39,970 nt of DNA from positions 1-39,970 of the forward strand of contig JANPJV010000074.1 in assembly GCA_031425695.1 (NCBI GenBank). Direction: 5' to 3'. The notes under the pieces were generated by a model. The model made no database searches, was not told the origin of the DNA, and saw only the letters and a list, made by a program, of their open reading frames with translations. The stretch is from JANPJV01 sp031425695. Lineage in GTDB: Bacteria; Pseudomonadota; Gammaproteobacteria; Xanthomonadales; SZUA-5. Position numbers and translations under genes: made by a program. Positions 7,865 to 16,100 of the stretch are shown here, piece by piece. Within the stretch, counting starts at the first letter, position 1. Each line of letters opens with the position of its first letter.

Positions 7865-7979
7865 GCAATCCACAGATTACATGGATGAACAGCGGTCGAA
7901 GTCAGGTCAGTGCGCCGCGCCCAGGTTGAACGCTTTAATCTGTTTAATCCGCTTTTCATCCATGTAATCTGCGGATTGC
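7865..7979. repeat. R4 inverted repeat
   Basis: 25-bp arms at 7865-7889 and 7955-7979 match in 24 of 25 positions (core CAGATTACATGGATGAA) around a 65-nt loop. AGCAAAGC-type purine/pyrimidine runs flank both sides. It fills most of the gap between the GT9 and DUF6165 genes. A degenerate fragment with CCGCAGATTTCCGCAGATTA lies at about 21880-21900 after hemE. Possible roles are a MITE-like element or a terminator-type hairpin. Confidence 0.75.
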
Positions 7980-8049
7980 TTTGCTTCGCTTTGCTTTGCT
8001 TCGTGCGGATGTGCTCTCCTTTCGACCCCAAAAGAGTGTGCCCTTGACC

Positions 8050-8469
8050 ATGTCGCAACTGCTGGTTCCCGTGTCGTATGGCGAGCTGATCGACAAGATC
8101 ACGATCCTGGAGATCAAGGTCGAGCGCATTGACGACCCGGCGCGGCGGGCGAATGTGCGGGCCGAGCTCGATGCGCTGCTGGCAACCTGGAGAGCGCACC
8201 CGGCGGCGAGCGACGAACCCATCGACGATCTCTGGGCCAGCCTGCGTGAGATCAATACCCGCCTCTGGGTGATCGAGGACGAGATTCGCTTCAAGGAAGC
8301 CGCCGGCGCCTTCGACAGCCAGTTCATCGAGCTCGCCCGCGCGGTGTACTTCGTCAACGATGAGCGCGCACGGGTTAAACGCGAGTTGAACACGCGCCTC
8401 GGCTCCGCGCTGGTTGAAGAAAAATCCTATGCAGATTACCGTCGTGCGGGTGCTGTGGCGCCGTCCTGA
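8050..8469 (+). CDS. DUF6165 family protein
   Basis: 139-aa soluble, charged, mostly helical protein starting MSQLLVPVSYGELIDKITILEIKVERI, which matches my memory of the DUF6165 family often found in LPS and glycosyltransferase gene groups. No catalytic motif, signal peptide or membrane segment is visible. The start is the ATG at 8050; the open frame reaches back to 7981 through repeat-derived sequence. It lies downstream of the GT9 gene across a 216-base gap holding R4. Function unknown. Confidence 0.75.
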   Translation: MSQLLVPVSYGELIDKITILEIKVERIDDPARRANVRAELDALLATWRAHPAASDEPIDDLWASLREINTRLWVIEDEIRFKEAAGAFDSQFIELARAVYFVNDERARVKRELNTRLGSALVEEKSYADYRRAGAVAPS

Positions 8470-8543
8470 GCGGTACCCTCAGGCATCACGTTGCGCTCGT
8501 ATCACGCGTGCTTTGATGGACCACCGTTCGGACGGGAGCTTGG

Positions 8544-11500
8544 GTGAAATCAGGTCGTGTGTTGGTCTCATGCGTCCTGGCGCTGATCCTGGCATTGCTG
8601 CCGCAGACGCCGGCACAGGCGCTTGACCCCGATATCGCGTTTCGCGATTACGCGATCGACAGCTGGGGGGTCGACGCCGGCCTGCCGCAGGTTTCCATCC
8701 TGAGCATCACCCAGGACCAGACTGGCTACCTGTGGCTGGGTACCCAGGCCGGACTGGCGCGCTTCGACGGCGTACGCTTCAAGGTCTTCGATCGACGCAA
8801 CAGCAATGGCGTCAATGCCAATGAGGCCAGCCACAGCCTGTGCGCCCGGAACGGAGCCCTGTATTTCGGCACCGCGCGCGGGCTCGTCGTTTACGCAGAC
8901 CTGAAGTTCCAGCAGGTCGGCCCGCAACTGCCAATCCAGGGCTTGGTGGAAACCGCTGGCGGTGAAATCTGGGCTGCGAGCTCGGCCGGGATTCTTCGCT
9001 ATGCAGACGGCAAGCTTGCGCTTCCCGATGCTGGCGCGCTGGAGGCGACCAGTCTGGCGCGGGACGGCGACGAAATCTGGGTCGGCGGCATCGGCAGCCT
9101 GCGTCGGCTGGGCGCTGGCAAACCGGTCGAAATTCCCTTGCCTGGCGAGCTCGCGACGGTACCGCTCACGCGGCTGGCGGTTGCCAGGGACGGGCTGTGG
9201 ATCGGCACCCGGATCGGTCTTTATTACTGGTCGAGCAGCGACGGGACGGTGGTACCGCATGCGCTGAACTGGGATCCAGCCCACGCGGCCCAGCCGGAGG
9301 CGGGCCGGATCGAAGGCCTCTATCTGGACCGCGATGGAAACCTCTGGATCGGGACCTCGATGACCCTCTATCGACGGCGTCCGGACGGCACCATGGACCG
9401 CGTTGCCGAGGAAGACCTGAAACCGAATTCGTTCATCCTCAGCCACTTCGAGGACCGCGAAGGGCACTTGTGGCTCGGCAGCAGGACCGAGGGTCTGTTC
9501 CGTCTTTGGAACGGCTGGGCGAGTCGCATCGACGATCGCGAAGGGCTGATGGACCGCTTGACCTGGGCGATGACGGTCGATCCGGATGGCCAGATCGTGA
9601 TCGGATCAAATTCAAACATTACGCGGCTGTCCGACAGCGGTCCCGTCGAGATGATCACGGCCGCCGAGCTCGGCAACCGCACGCCCTACGAACTCAGTTT
9701 CGATCGCGACCGCCGCCTGTGGATCGGCACCCGCAGCGGGCTGCTGATCCATGAAGCGGGCGTTACCAGCCTCCCGCCCGCACTCGGCCCGCTCGCACGC
9801 ATGCAGGTCAACGTCATCAGCCCGCTCGCGGACGGCATTGTCTGGCTGGGCACGTCTGGCGGTCTGTATCGCTTCCGGGACGAGCGCCTCGAGCGCATCG
9901 ACCTGGCAACGGGCGGACCTTCCGACCCGGTTCGTTCATTGCTGATCGAAGCGGATGGCGGGCCGCTGGTCGGCACCGAGACAGGCTTGCTCCAGCTGGT
10001 CGACGGCAACTTGCGGCAGCCAGAGTGGGCGCTCCCGCTGCGGGGGCTCTTCATCACCGTGATCCGCCAGATCAAGCCCGGGCTCATCGTGATCGGCACC
10101 CGGGACGCGGGCTTGGCCCTGTTCGCGGACGATAAGCTGCTGATCATCGACGACCTCGATGGATTGCCGAGTACCAACAGCTGGACCGCCGAGGTGGTCG
10201 ACGGGAAGCTGTATGTCTCGACGATCGACGGCGTCTGGCGTGTCCCGGTGGCCGATCTGCCCGATCCCCGCCGCCCGGCGGAGCGGCGCATCCAGCCGGA
10301 AACTGTGCTTGGCCGCACCACCGGCATCCAGCACATCCATTGTTGCAATGGCGGCGCGCAATCACGCCGACTGGTCATCGGCGACGTCATCTGGTACCCG
10401 GCCATCCATGGCGCCGTGCGCGTCGATACCCGCGCGATTGCCCCGCCCGAGAGTGCACCGACCGTCGTCGTCGAGGGCCTGCGCAACCTCGACCGCTGGC
10501 ACGATTCGAGCACGGACATCGTCATCGGCACGCAAAACCGGGACGTCGAGCTGCAGTTCACCGCACTCAGTTTTCGCGACCCGAAGAACACGCGCTTTCG
10601 CTACCTGCTCGAAGGCTACGATCAGTCCTGGCAGCTTGCAGGTACCCGCCGCAGCGCCTTCTATACCAACCTGCCGCCGGGTGACTATCGCTTTCGCGTC
10701 GAGACACTGAGCGACACCACTGCCACCCCGAGCGCGTCAGGATCCCTGCGTTTCAGCGTCGCGCCCAATTGGTTCGAGCGACGCTCGGTGCAGGCTGCGG
10801 CGGTGCTGTTCCTGCTCGCGCTGGCCGCATTGATCCCACTCCTGCTGCAGCGACGCTTCAAGCAACGGGGCCGGCTGCTGGAGGTGCTGGTCGAAACCCG
10901 GACGGTGGAGCTGAGCGAGGCCAGCTCGCGCCAGCGTCAGGCCAACCTCGCGCTGTCCGAATCGAATGCCGCCCTGTTGCGCGAGGTCGATGAGCGCGCC
11001 GCGGCCGAATACGCGCTGCACCAGCGCAACACCGAGCTGGTCGCACTGACGCAGATGCTCGAGGGCACGCAGAGCCAGCTGCTGCAGTCCGAGCGCATGG
11101 CCTCGGTCGGCCAGCTCGCGGCCGGCGTCGCCCACGAGATCAACAACCCGATTGGCTATGTGCATTCCAATCTCAACAGCCTGGCACGCTATGTCGAAGA
11201 CATCATGCAGCTCGTCGCCACCTATGAAGCACTCGACCCGTTGATCGCCGCCAGCGATGCGCAGGCCGCCGCAACGGTGAACGAGCACAAGGAGCGCATC
11301 GAGCTCGAATTCATCCGCACCGATCTGCGCGGGCTCCTGGCAGAGTCTCAGCAGGGCATTGTTCGCGTCGAGAAAATCGTCAAGGATCTCAAGGAGTTCT
11401 CGCATGTGGGCGAGTCCGAGTGGCAGATCGTCGACATCCATGCAGGCATCGAGAGCACGCTCAACGTGGTCGCCCACGACCTCAAGTACAAAGCCGAGCT

Positions 11501-11909
11501 GGTGCGCGACTACGCCAAGACGCCGTGGATCGAATGCCTGCCCTTCCAGCTCAATCAAGTGTTCCTGAACCTGCTGATCAACGCCGTGCACGCGATTCCG
11601 GACCAGGGCGTGATCACGATCACCACGCGCAGCGACGACAAGGAGCTGACGGTCAGCGTGAGCGACACGGGCAAAGGCATCCCGCAGAATGTCATCAATC
11701 GGATTTTCGATCCGTTCTTCACCACCAAGCCCGTCGGCCAGGGCACCGGCCTCGGACTCTCGGTCTCCTACGGCATCATCCAGCGCCACGGCGGCCGCAT
11801 CGAAGTCGTCAGCGAAGTCGGCTGGGGCACCACATTTACCGTCCACCTTCCCCTCCGCCGCGTGGACAGCGAAGCGCTCGACGCCGAGGCGACCGCGGCG
11901 AACGGATGA
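8544..11909 (+). CDS. Beta-propeller sensor histidine kinase (Reg_prop/Y_Y_Y)
   Basis: 1121-aa membrane sensor kinase. GTG start with GGGAG ahead, then a signal peptide (to about residue 27). Many repeats of the Reg_prop type (GYLWLGTQAGLARFDG, GNLWIGTS, GHLWLGSRTEGLFRL) form a periplasmic propeller to about residue 640, then a Y_Y_Y domain (residues ~670-745), one membrane helix (~749-768) and a coiled coil. The kinase core has phospho-acceptor His864 in VAHEINNPIGY, N box NLLINAVHAI, DTGKGIP and GTGLGLS. There is no receiver or HTH domain and no response regulator next to it, so its partner lies elsewhere. Such propeller kinases often sense extracellular polysaccharide breakdown products; the ligand here is unknown. 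Confidence 0.9.
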   Translation: MKSGRVLVSCVLALILALLPQTPAQALDPDIAFRDYAIDSWGVDAGLPQVSILSITQDQTGYLWLGTQAGLARFDGVRFKVFDRRNSNGVNANEASHSLCARNGALYFGTARGLVVYADLKFQQVGPQLPIQGLVETAGGEIWAASSAGILRYADGKLALPDAGALEATSLARDGDEIWVGGIGSLRRLGAGKPVEIPLPGELATVPLTRLAVARDGLWIGTRIGLYYWSSSDGTVVPHALNWDPAHAAQPEAGRIEGLYLDRDGNLWIGTSMTLYRRRPDGTMDRVAEEDLKPNSFILSHFEDREGHLWLGSRTEGLFRLWNGWASRIDDREGLMDRLTWAMTVDPDGQIVIGSNSNITRLSDSGPVEMITAAELGNRTPYELSFDRDRRLWIGTRSGLLIHEAGVTSLPPALGPLARMQVNVISPLADGIVWLGTSGGLYRFRDERLERIDLATGGPSDPVRSLLIEADGGPLVGTETGLLQLVDGNLRQPEWALPLRGLFITVIRQIKPGLIVIGTRDAGLALFADDKLLIIDDLDGLPSTNSWTAEVVDGKLYVSTIDGVWRVPVADLPDPRRPAERRIQPETVLGRTTGIQHIHCCNGGAQSRRLVIGDVIWYPAIHGAVRVDTRAIAPPESAPTVVVEGLRNLDRWHDSSTDIVIGTQNRDVELQFTALSFRDPKNTRFRYLLEGYDQSWQLAGTRRSAFYTNLPPGDYRFRVETLSDTTATPSASGSLRFSVAPNWFERRSVQAAAVLFLLALAALIPLLLQRRFKQRGRLLEVLVETRTVELSEASSRQRQANLALSESNAALLREVDERAAAEYALHQRNTELVALTQMLEGTQSQLLQSERMASVGQLAAGVAHEINNPIGYVHSNLNSLARYVEDIMQLVATYEALDPLIAASDAQAAATVNEHKERIELEFIRTDLRGLLAESQQGIVRVEKIVKDLKEFSHVGESEWQIVDIHAGIESTLNVVAHDLKYKAELVRDYAKTPWIECLPFQLNQVFLNLLINAVHAIPDQGVITITTRSDDKELTVSVSDTGKGIPQNVINRIFDPFFTTKPVGQGTGLGLSVSYGIIQRHGGRIEVVSEVGWGTTFTVHLPLRRVDSEALDAEATAANG

Positions 11910-11923
11910 GGAGCGAACCCAAC

Positions 11924-12073
11924 GTAGGTCATGTTGCGCCCGCGTGGAAGTGGCCCTAGCGCACTTGGTATTCGGGCGCTACTTGACGGCTCTTACGCGA
12001 CAAGGCGTTGTCACGTAGCGCCCGACCTGGGGCTCGCCCGTACCTGGCCCAGCGCGGGCGCAACGTGACCTAC
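11924..12073. repeat. R1 four-arm palindromic element
   Basis: GTAG foot at 11924, GTCATGTTGCGCCCG, then CGGGCGCTACTTGACG near 11973, then TGTCACGTAGCGCCCG near 12010, then GCGCAACGTGACCTAC ending 12073. The order is A-B'-B-A', so outer and inner arms can pair as one long hairpin, or A with B' and B with A' as two shorter ones. It fills the gap between the sensor kinase and the acyl-CoA dehydrogenase; 12074-12144 shows nothing further. Confidence 0.8.
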
Positions 12074-12144
12074 GTGCCTGGTGTAACGACCCGCCCTCCG
12101 CCCGGTTAGCATCGAGTGCTCCGTTGCTTCCGGTGGCCTGATCG

Positions 12145-13935
12145 ATGAGCTCGTTGGTGGATCGCCGTAATCTCGACTTCCTGCTGGACGAAGTGTTCGA
12201 CTTTGCGGGGATGTTCGGGTGGGCGGCGTTTGCCGAGCACGATGCGGGATCGGCGCGTCAAAGCATCGAGCTGGCGGAGCAGCTGGCGCTGGCGCGGTTT
12301 GCGCCGCATCGGCAGCTCGGCGACAGCCAGGAACCGCAGATCGTCGACGGGCGGGTGGTCATTCCCGAGGCTGTCCGCGATGCCCTGCGCGAATACCACG
12401 AGGCCGGGTTTACCTCGATGGCGGTGCGGCCGGAGGACGGCGGGCTCGGGTTGCCGTATACCCTCGCGCTGATCTGCGACAGCCTGTTTTTTGCGGCCAA
12501 CATCAGTACCACCGGCTATGCGTTGCTCACGCGTGGGGTCACCAATCTGATCGCCACCCACGGCAGCGCGAGCCAGAAGCAGTGCTACCTGCCGCCACTG
12601 ACCAGTGGGCGCTGGTTTGGGACGATGTGCCTGTCCGAGCCGCAGGCCGGGTCGTCGCTGGCCGATATCCGCACGCGCGCCGACGCACTCGGAGATGGCC
12701 GTTATGCCATCTCGGGCGCCAAGATGTGGATCTCCGGCGGCGAGCACGAGCTCGCTGAAAACATCGTTCACCTGGTGCTCGCGCGGATTGCCGGGGCGCC
12801 CGCCGGCGTGCGCGGGCTCAGCCTTTTCATCGTCCCGCGCTTCTCGCCGGATGCTGGCGGCAATCCTGGCCTGCCGAACGACGTCGCGCTCGCAGGGCTC
12901 AACCACAAGTTGGGACAGCGCGGCATCGTCAATACGTTTCTCAAGTTCGGCGAGGGCGGCGCATGCATCGGCGAGCTGGTGGGCGCGCCGCACCACGGCC
13001 TCGCGCAGATGTTCCACATGATGAACGAGGCGCGCATCGGCGTTGGCGTTAGCGCAATCATGCAAGGCTACGCCGCGTATCTGTACGCACTCGCCTACGC
13101 GCGCGAGCGCCGCCAGGGCCGCCACCCGGATCAGCGCGATCCGGCGACAGCACCGGTCGCGCTGATCGAGCACGCCGACGTCCGCCGCATGCTGTTGCAG
13201 CAGCGCGCCTACGTCGAAGGCGCCTTTGCCCTCGCGATCTACAGCGCCATGCTGGTCGACGCCAAGGCACACGCGCCCGACCCGGATCAGCGCCACGCCT
13301 CGGCGCTGCTCCTGGACCTGCTGACTCCGGTGGTCAAGGGCTGGTCAGCCGACTGGACTCTCAAGGCCAACGAACTCGCGATCCAGGTGCTCGGCGGCTA
13401 TGGCTACACCCGCGAATATCCGGTCGAACAGTACTATCGCGACAACCGCTTGAACCCCATCCACGAAGGCGCCAACGGCATCCAGGCGCTCGACCTCCTC
13501 GGACGCAAGACGAGTGCCGACGGCGGGCGGGCGCTAGCGCTGCTGGACGAAGCGATCGCGGTGACCAGCGCCGCCGCGCGCGCCGAGCCGGCGCTGGTCG
13601 AGATGGCGGTGATGCTGGACCGTTACCGCGCTGAGCTGCTGGCAGCGACCACGCGCGTCCACACTCACATCGGCGACGGCGCAGTTCGCCTCGCGCTGGC
13701 CAATGCGAGCGTTTACGCCCACGCCTTCGGCCACGTCGTCATCGCCTGGATGTGGCTGCGCCAGGCGCTGGCCGGTGCTTCCGATTCTTCGGGACAGCCC
13801 GCGGACTTTCGGCAGGGCAAGCTGCAGACTTGCCGGTTCTTCTTCCACCAGGAACTGCCGGCGGTGACGCATTGGCTGAAGCTGGCGGCGGCGGCGGACG
13901 ACAGCGCCTTTGAGATGCGTGATGAATGGTTTTGA
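12145..13935 (+). CDS. Acyl-CoA dehydrogenase (long, C-terminal-extension type)
   Basis: 596-aa FAD-dependent acyl-CoA dehydrogenase. Family motifs are GTMCLSEPQAGSSLADI (FAD/substrate loop), YAISGAKMWISGGEH, QVLGGYGYTREYPVEQYYRD and NPIHEGANGIQALDLLGRK, whose Glu is the expected catalytic base. The length and extra C-terminal domain match the group that includes DmdC-like (3-methylmercaptopropionyl-CoA) dehydrogenases and related fatty-acid enzymes, so the substrate is uncertain. It stands alone between two R1 elements, with no beta-oxidation partner in the window. Confidence 0.93.
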   Translation: MSSLVDRRNLDFLLDEVFDFAGMFGWAAFAEHDAGSARQSIELAEQLALARFAPHRQLGDSQEPQIVDGRVVIPEAVRDALREYHEAGFTSMAVRPEDGGLGLPYTLALICDSLFFAANISTTGYALLTRGVTNLIATHGSASQKQCYLPPLTSGRWFGTMCLSEPQAGSSLADIRTRADALGDGRYAISGAKMWISGGEHELAENIVHLVLARIAGAPAGVRGLSLFIVPRFSPDAGGNPGLPNDVALAGLNHKLGQRGIVNTFLKFGEGGACIGELVGAPHHGLAQMFHMMNEARIGVGVSAIMQGYAAYLYALAYARERRQGRHPDQRDPATAPVALIEHADVRRMLLQQRAYVEGAFALAIYSAMLVDAKAHAPDPDQRHASALLLDLLTPVVKGWSADWTLKANELAIQVLGGYGYTREYPVEQYYRDNRLNPIHEGANGIQALDLLGRKTSADGGRALALLDEAIAVTSAAARAEPALVEMAVMLDRYRAELLAATTRVHTHIGDGAVRLALANASVYAHAFGHVVIAWMWLRQALAGASDSSGQPADFRQGKLQTCRFFFHQELPAVTHWLKLAAAADDSAFEMRDEWF

Positions 13936-13957
13936 TGCAGTGGATCGCCGCTTTGAC

Positions 13958-14219
13958 GTGGGTCATGTTGCGCCCGCCTCGGCATGAGCGCTGAACGTGG
14001 GTCATGTTGCGCCCGCCTCGGCTTGAGCGCTGAACGTAGGTCATGTTGCGCCCGCGCCGGCTTGACCGCTGAACGTAGGTCATGTTGCGCCCGCGTCAAA
14101 CTGATCTGTGCGCACAAGTGATCGGGCGCTACTTGACGGCTTTTGCAGCCAGAGCTGTCAAGCAGCGCCTGTCGCGATCGTTCGCCCATGCGAGCTTCCC
14201 CCGGGCGCAACATGACCTA
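13958..14219. repeat. R1 element with four tandem head units
   Basis: Four copies of GTRGGTCATGTTGCGCCCG begin at 13958, 13997, 14036 and 14075, an exact 39-bp period. The first two have a GTGG foot and the last two GTAG. The last continues into the full four-arm element: CGGGCGCTACTTGAC near 14122, GTCAAGCAGCGCCTG near 14157 and GGGCGCAACATGACCTA ending 14219. The final CTA is also the stop codon of the minus-strand RpfE-like gene. Confidence 0.85.
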
Positions 14220-15056
14220 TCGCCAGAACTTGAAGCGATCCCAGACCCCGACCCGCATACCACTGCCATCCGAAAAGCGCAGGGATGCGTCACCCGGTCG
14301 CAGCCCCAGCCCCCAGGCTCGCGCCAGATCGGCTGGGTCACGCAGGTCCCGAACGATCGCTGCGGCATGCGCAGCCTCAGGCGCGATCACCGGGCATCCC
14401 TGGTGACGCGCGAGCGCTTGAAATAGCGGGTCATTGCTGGCGACCGCGAGCGGCGCAAGCCCGCGAGCGGCAATCATGTGCCCGAACCCCCAGAACCACA
14501 GTGAATTGGCGCTCGGCAGGCCTTGCGACACGCGCGACTGATTGAGTGTCTGCTGGGCCAGCAGGATCTGCATCTCGTTCCCGCGCCGCTGCCACTCTCG
14601 CGGCTGCGGCTGGATCTCGCGCAAGTCCACGCCCATGGCCGCGTCGAGCGCCACGGTCTGCGGTGATGGCGTACCGTCGGGACAATCGAGCAGCCAGCGT
14701 CCGGGGCCGGCCGGATGCACCGAGAACCCCTCGTCGATGAACCAAGGCGCCAGCGCCGCACCCAGCGCCGCACACGCGTCCAGCTGCAGGACCGCGCTCG
14801 CGGGTGCAACGATGCGTGCAGTGGTCGGCTCGACCCGGACGCACACCAGGTCAGCGATCAGCCAGTCGCGTGGCCCGGAAGCGGCACCACGCAGCACGGC
14901 CGCCCACGGCAATGCCGGCAGGCCGAGCTCGGCGGTGAGCCAGGCGTCGAGCCCACGCTCGATGGCGGGCAGCGCCGAACCACGTGCGAGCACGCGGTCG
15001 AGGCCGGGCGCGGCAGCGAGCGCGGCGGGAAGCGTGGGCAGGAGCCAATGGTCCAA
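14217..15056 (-). CDS. RpfE-type regulatory protein (COG4255-like)
   Basis: About 279 aa. The region NEMQILLAQQTLNQSRVSQGLPSANSLWFWGFG corresponds to the conserved NE-x-Q ... N-S-x-W-F-W-G block of the Xanthomonas RpfE family, sometimes mislabelled as phosphoglycerate mutase. RpfE lies in the diffusible-signal cluster of Xanthomonas, but its molecular function is not settled, and no rpfF, rpfC or rpfG is here. No good ATG exists. The TTG at 15056 is a guess; the frame stays open to 15209, but its first residues (MECGALRRFG) are translated R3 repeat. The TAG stop is formed by the R1 foot, so the natural C-terminus may have been altered. Confidence 0.72.
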   Translation of the reverse strand: MDHWLLPTLPAALAAAPGLDRVLARGSALPAIERGLDAWLTAELGLPALPWAAVLRGAASGPRDWLIADLVCVRVEPTTARIVAPASAVLQLDACAALGAALAPWFIDEGFSVHPAGPGRWLLDCPDGTPSPQTVALDAAMGVDLREIQPQPREWQRRGNEMQILLAQQTLNQSRVSQGLPSANSLWFWGFGHMIAARGLAPLAVASNDPLFQALARHQGCPVIAPEAAHAAAIVRDLRDPADLARAWGLGLRPGDASLRFSDGSGMRVGVWDRFKFWR

Positions 15057-15126
15057 TGGCGGGTCTCTGGTGTCTGGCGCGGAAGTCTTGCATGCGCGCT
15101 GCAATGTTGCGGAGCGTCGCTCGATC

Positions 15127-15209
15127 TTGGAGTGCGGCGCTCCGCGCCGCTTTGGATGCCTTGCCCTCTCCCAAAAGCATCCAAAGCGGCGCAGAGCGCC
15201 GCACTCCAA
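15127..15209. repeat. R3 long inverted repeat
   Basis: 33-bp arms at 15127-15159 and 15177-15209 match in 32 of 33 positions around a 17-nt loop. The outer end reads TTGGAGTGCGGCGC. It lies upstream of the RpfE-like gene. A diverged relative is at 19285-19382 and a 13-base fragment at 20649-20661. Confidence 0.85.
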
Positions 15210-15222
15210 ATAGGAGCACGCC

Positions 15223-16017
15223 CTACCCCACCACCCCCGCGATCATCCGCTGCAGGATCGGCAAGCCATCGAGGATTGCCGCCGGTCCCGGCTGCAGGAT
15301 GATCGCGCTCTTGATCTCGGCGAGCGCGCCGGTGCGCACGGCGGGAATGTTGTCCCAACCGGGGCGGGCGCAGACCTTCTCGGGGCGGAATTTCTTCCCA
15401 CACCATGAGCCGAGGATGAGCTCGGGTGCGCGTTCGATGACCTCGCGGCCGTCGGGGAGAATGCGCTCCCGCGCCAGCGAGCAGGCTGCGCGCTCGGGAA
15501 AGATGTCGTCGCCGCCCGCGATGCGGATGAGCTCGGCCACCCACTGGATAGCCGAGATCATCGGCTCGTCCCATTCCTCGAAGTAGACGCGCGGGCGGCG
15601 CGGCAACAAGGCTGCGGCCGCACGCGTGCGCTCGATCACGGCGTCCATTTCGTCCACCAGTGCCTGCGCGCGTGACGTCGCCCCGACCATGGCGCCCAGC
15701 CGCAACGTGTAGCCGAGAATGGCCTCCACCGAGCGATGATTGCTGATCCAGACCTCGACCCCGGCCTTGATGAGCTCACGGGCAATATCGGCCTGGATAT
15801 CGGAAAAGCCGATGGCCAAGTCCGGCTTCAACGCCAGGATCTTGTCGATATTGGCGCTGATGAAAGCCGAGACCTTCGGCTTTTCGCGCCGAGCCTGTGG
15901 CGGCCTGACCGTGAACCCGGAAATGCCGACGATGCGATCCTGCTCGCCGATCCGATAGAGGATCTCCGTCGGTTCCTCGGTCAGGCAGACGATGCGGCAG
16001 GGATAGCGGTCGGGCAT
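15223..16017 (-). CDS. BtuF-like helical-backbone metal/cobalamin receptor
   Basis: 264-aa protein of the BtuF/TroA-like substrate-binding fold: RIVCLTEEPTEILYRIGEQDRIVGISGF at the N-terminus, KPDLAIGFSDIQADIARELIKAGVEVW, then a long helix and a second lobe with RPRVYFEEWDEPMIS and PELILGSWCGKKF. Unlike transport receptors it has no signal peptide, lipobox or hydrophobic N-terminus, and no permease or ATPase neighbour, so it probably acts in the cytoplasm or has lost its leader. The ligand is unknown; cobalamin is only the closest family guess. Upstream lies the R6 inverted repeat. Confidence 0.75.
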   Translation of the reverse strand: MPDRYPCRIVCLTEEPTEILYRIGEQDRIVGISGFTVRPPQARREKPKVSAFISANIDKILALKPDLAIGFSDIQADIARELIKAGVEVWISNHRSVEAILGYTLRLGAMVGATSRAQALVDEMDAVIERTRAAAALLPRRPRVYFEEWDEPMISAIQWVAELIRIAGGDDIFPERAACSLARERILPDGREVIERAPELILGSWCGKKFRPEKVCARPGWDNIPAVRTGALAEIKSAIILQPGPAAILDGLPILQRMIAGVVG

Positions 16018-16023
16018 GGGTTT

Positions 16024-16097
16024 CGGTTGTCGGTTTCGGTTTCGGAAAGAGCGGCCGTGCGGCTTCTACCGACACCGACAACCGAAACCGACAACCG
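16024..16097. repeat. R6 inverted repeat of GGTTTCGG type
   Basis: Perfect 16-bp arms CGGTTGTCGGTTTCGG (16024-16039) and CCGAAACCGACAACCG (16082-16097), flanked by further GGTTTCGG/CCGACA units. It fills the whole gap between pdxH and the BtuF-like gene. Related GAAACCGA runs occur near 2800-2825 and 19430-19445. Confidence 0.7.
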
Positions 16098-16100
16098 CTT

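Noticed and set aside
6709..8199. 496-codon minus-strand ORF opposite the glycosyltransferase
   Set aside because: Shadow of a clear GT9 gene and of the R4 repeat; no recognisable protein features.
12106..13296. 396-codon minus-strand ORF opposite the acyl-CoA dehydrogenase
   Set aside because: Shadow frame; the dehydrogenase motifs on the plus strand are complete.
14217..15056. A diffusible-signal (rpf) quorum-sensing cluster
   Set aside because: Only an RpfE-type gene is present; no rpfF, rpfB, rpfC or rpfG and no recJ neighbour.
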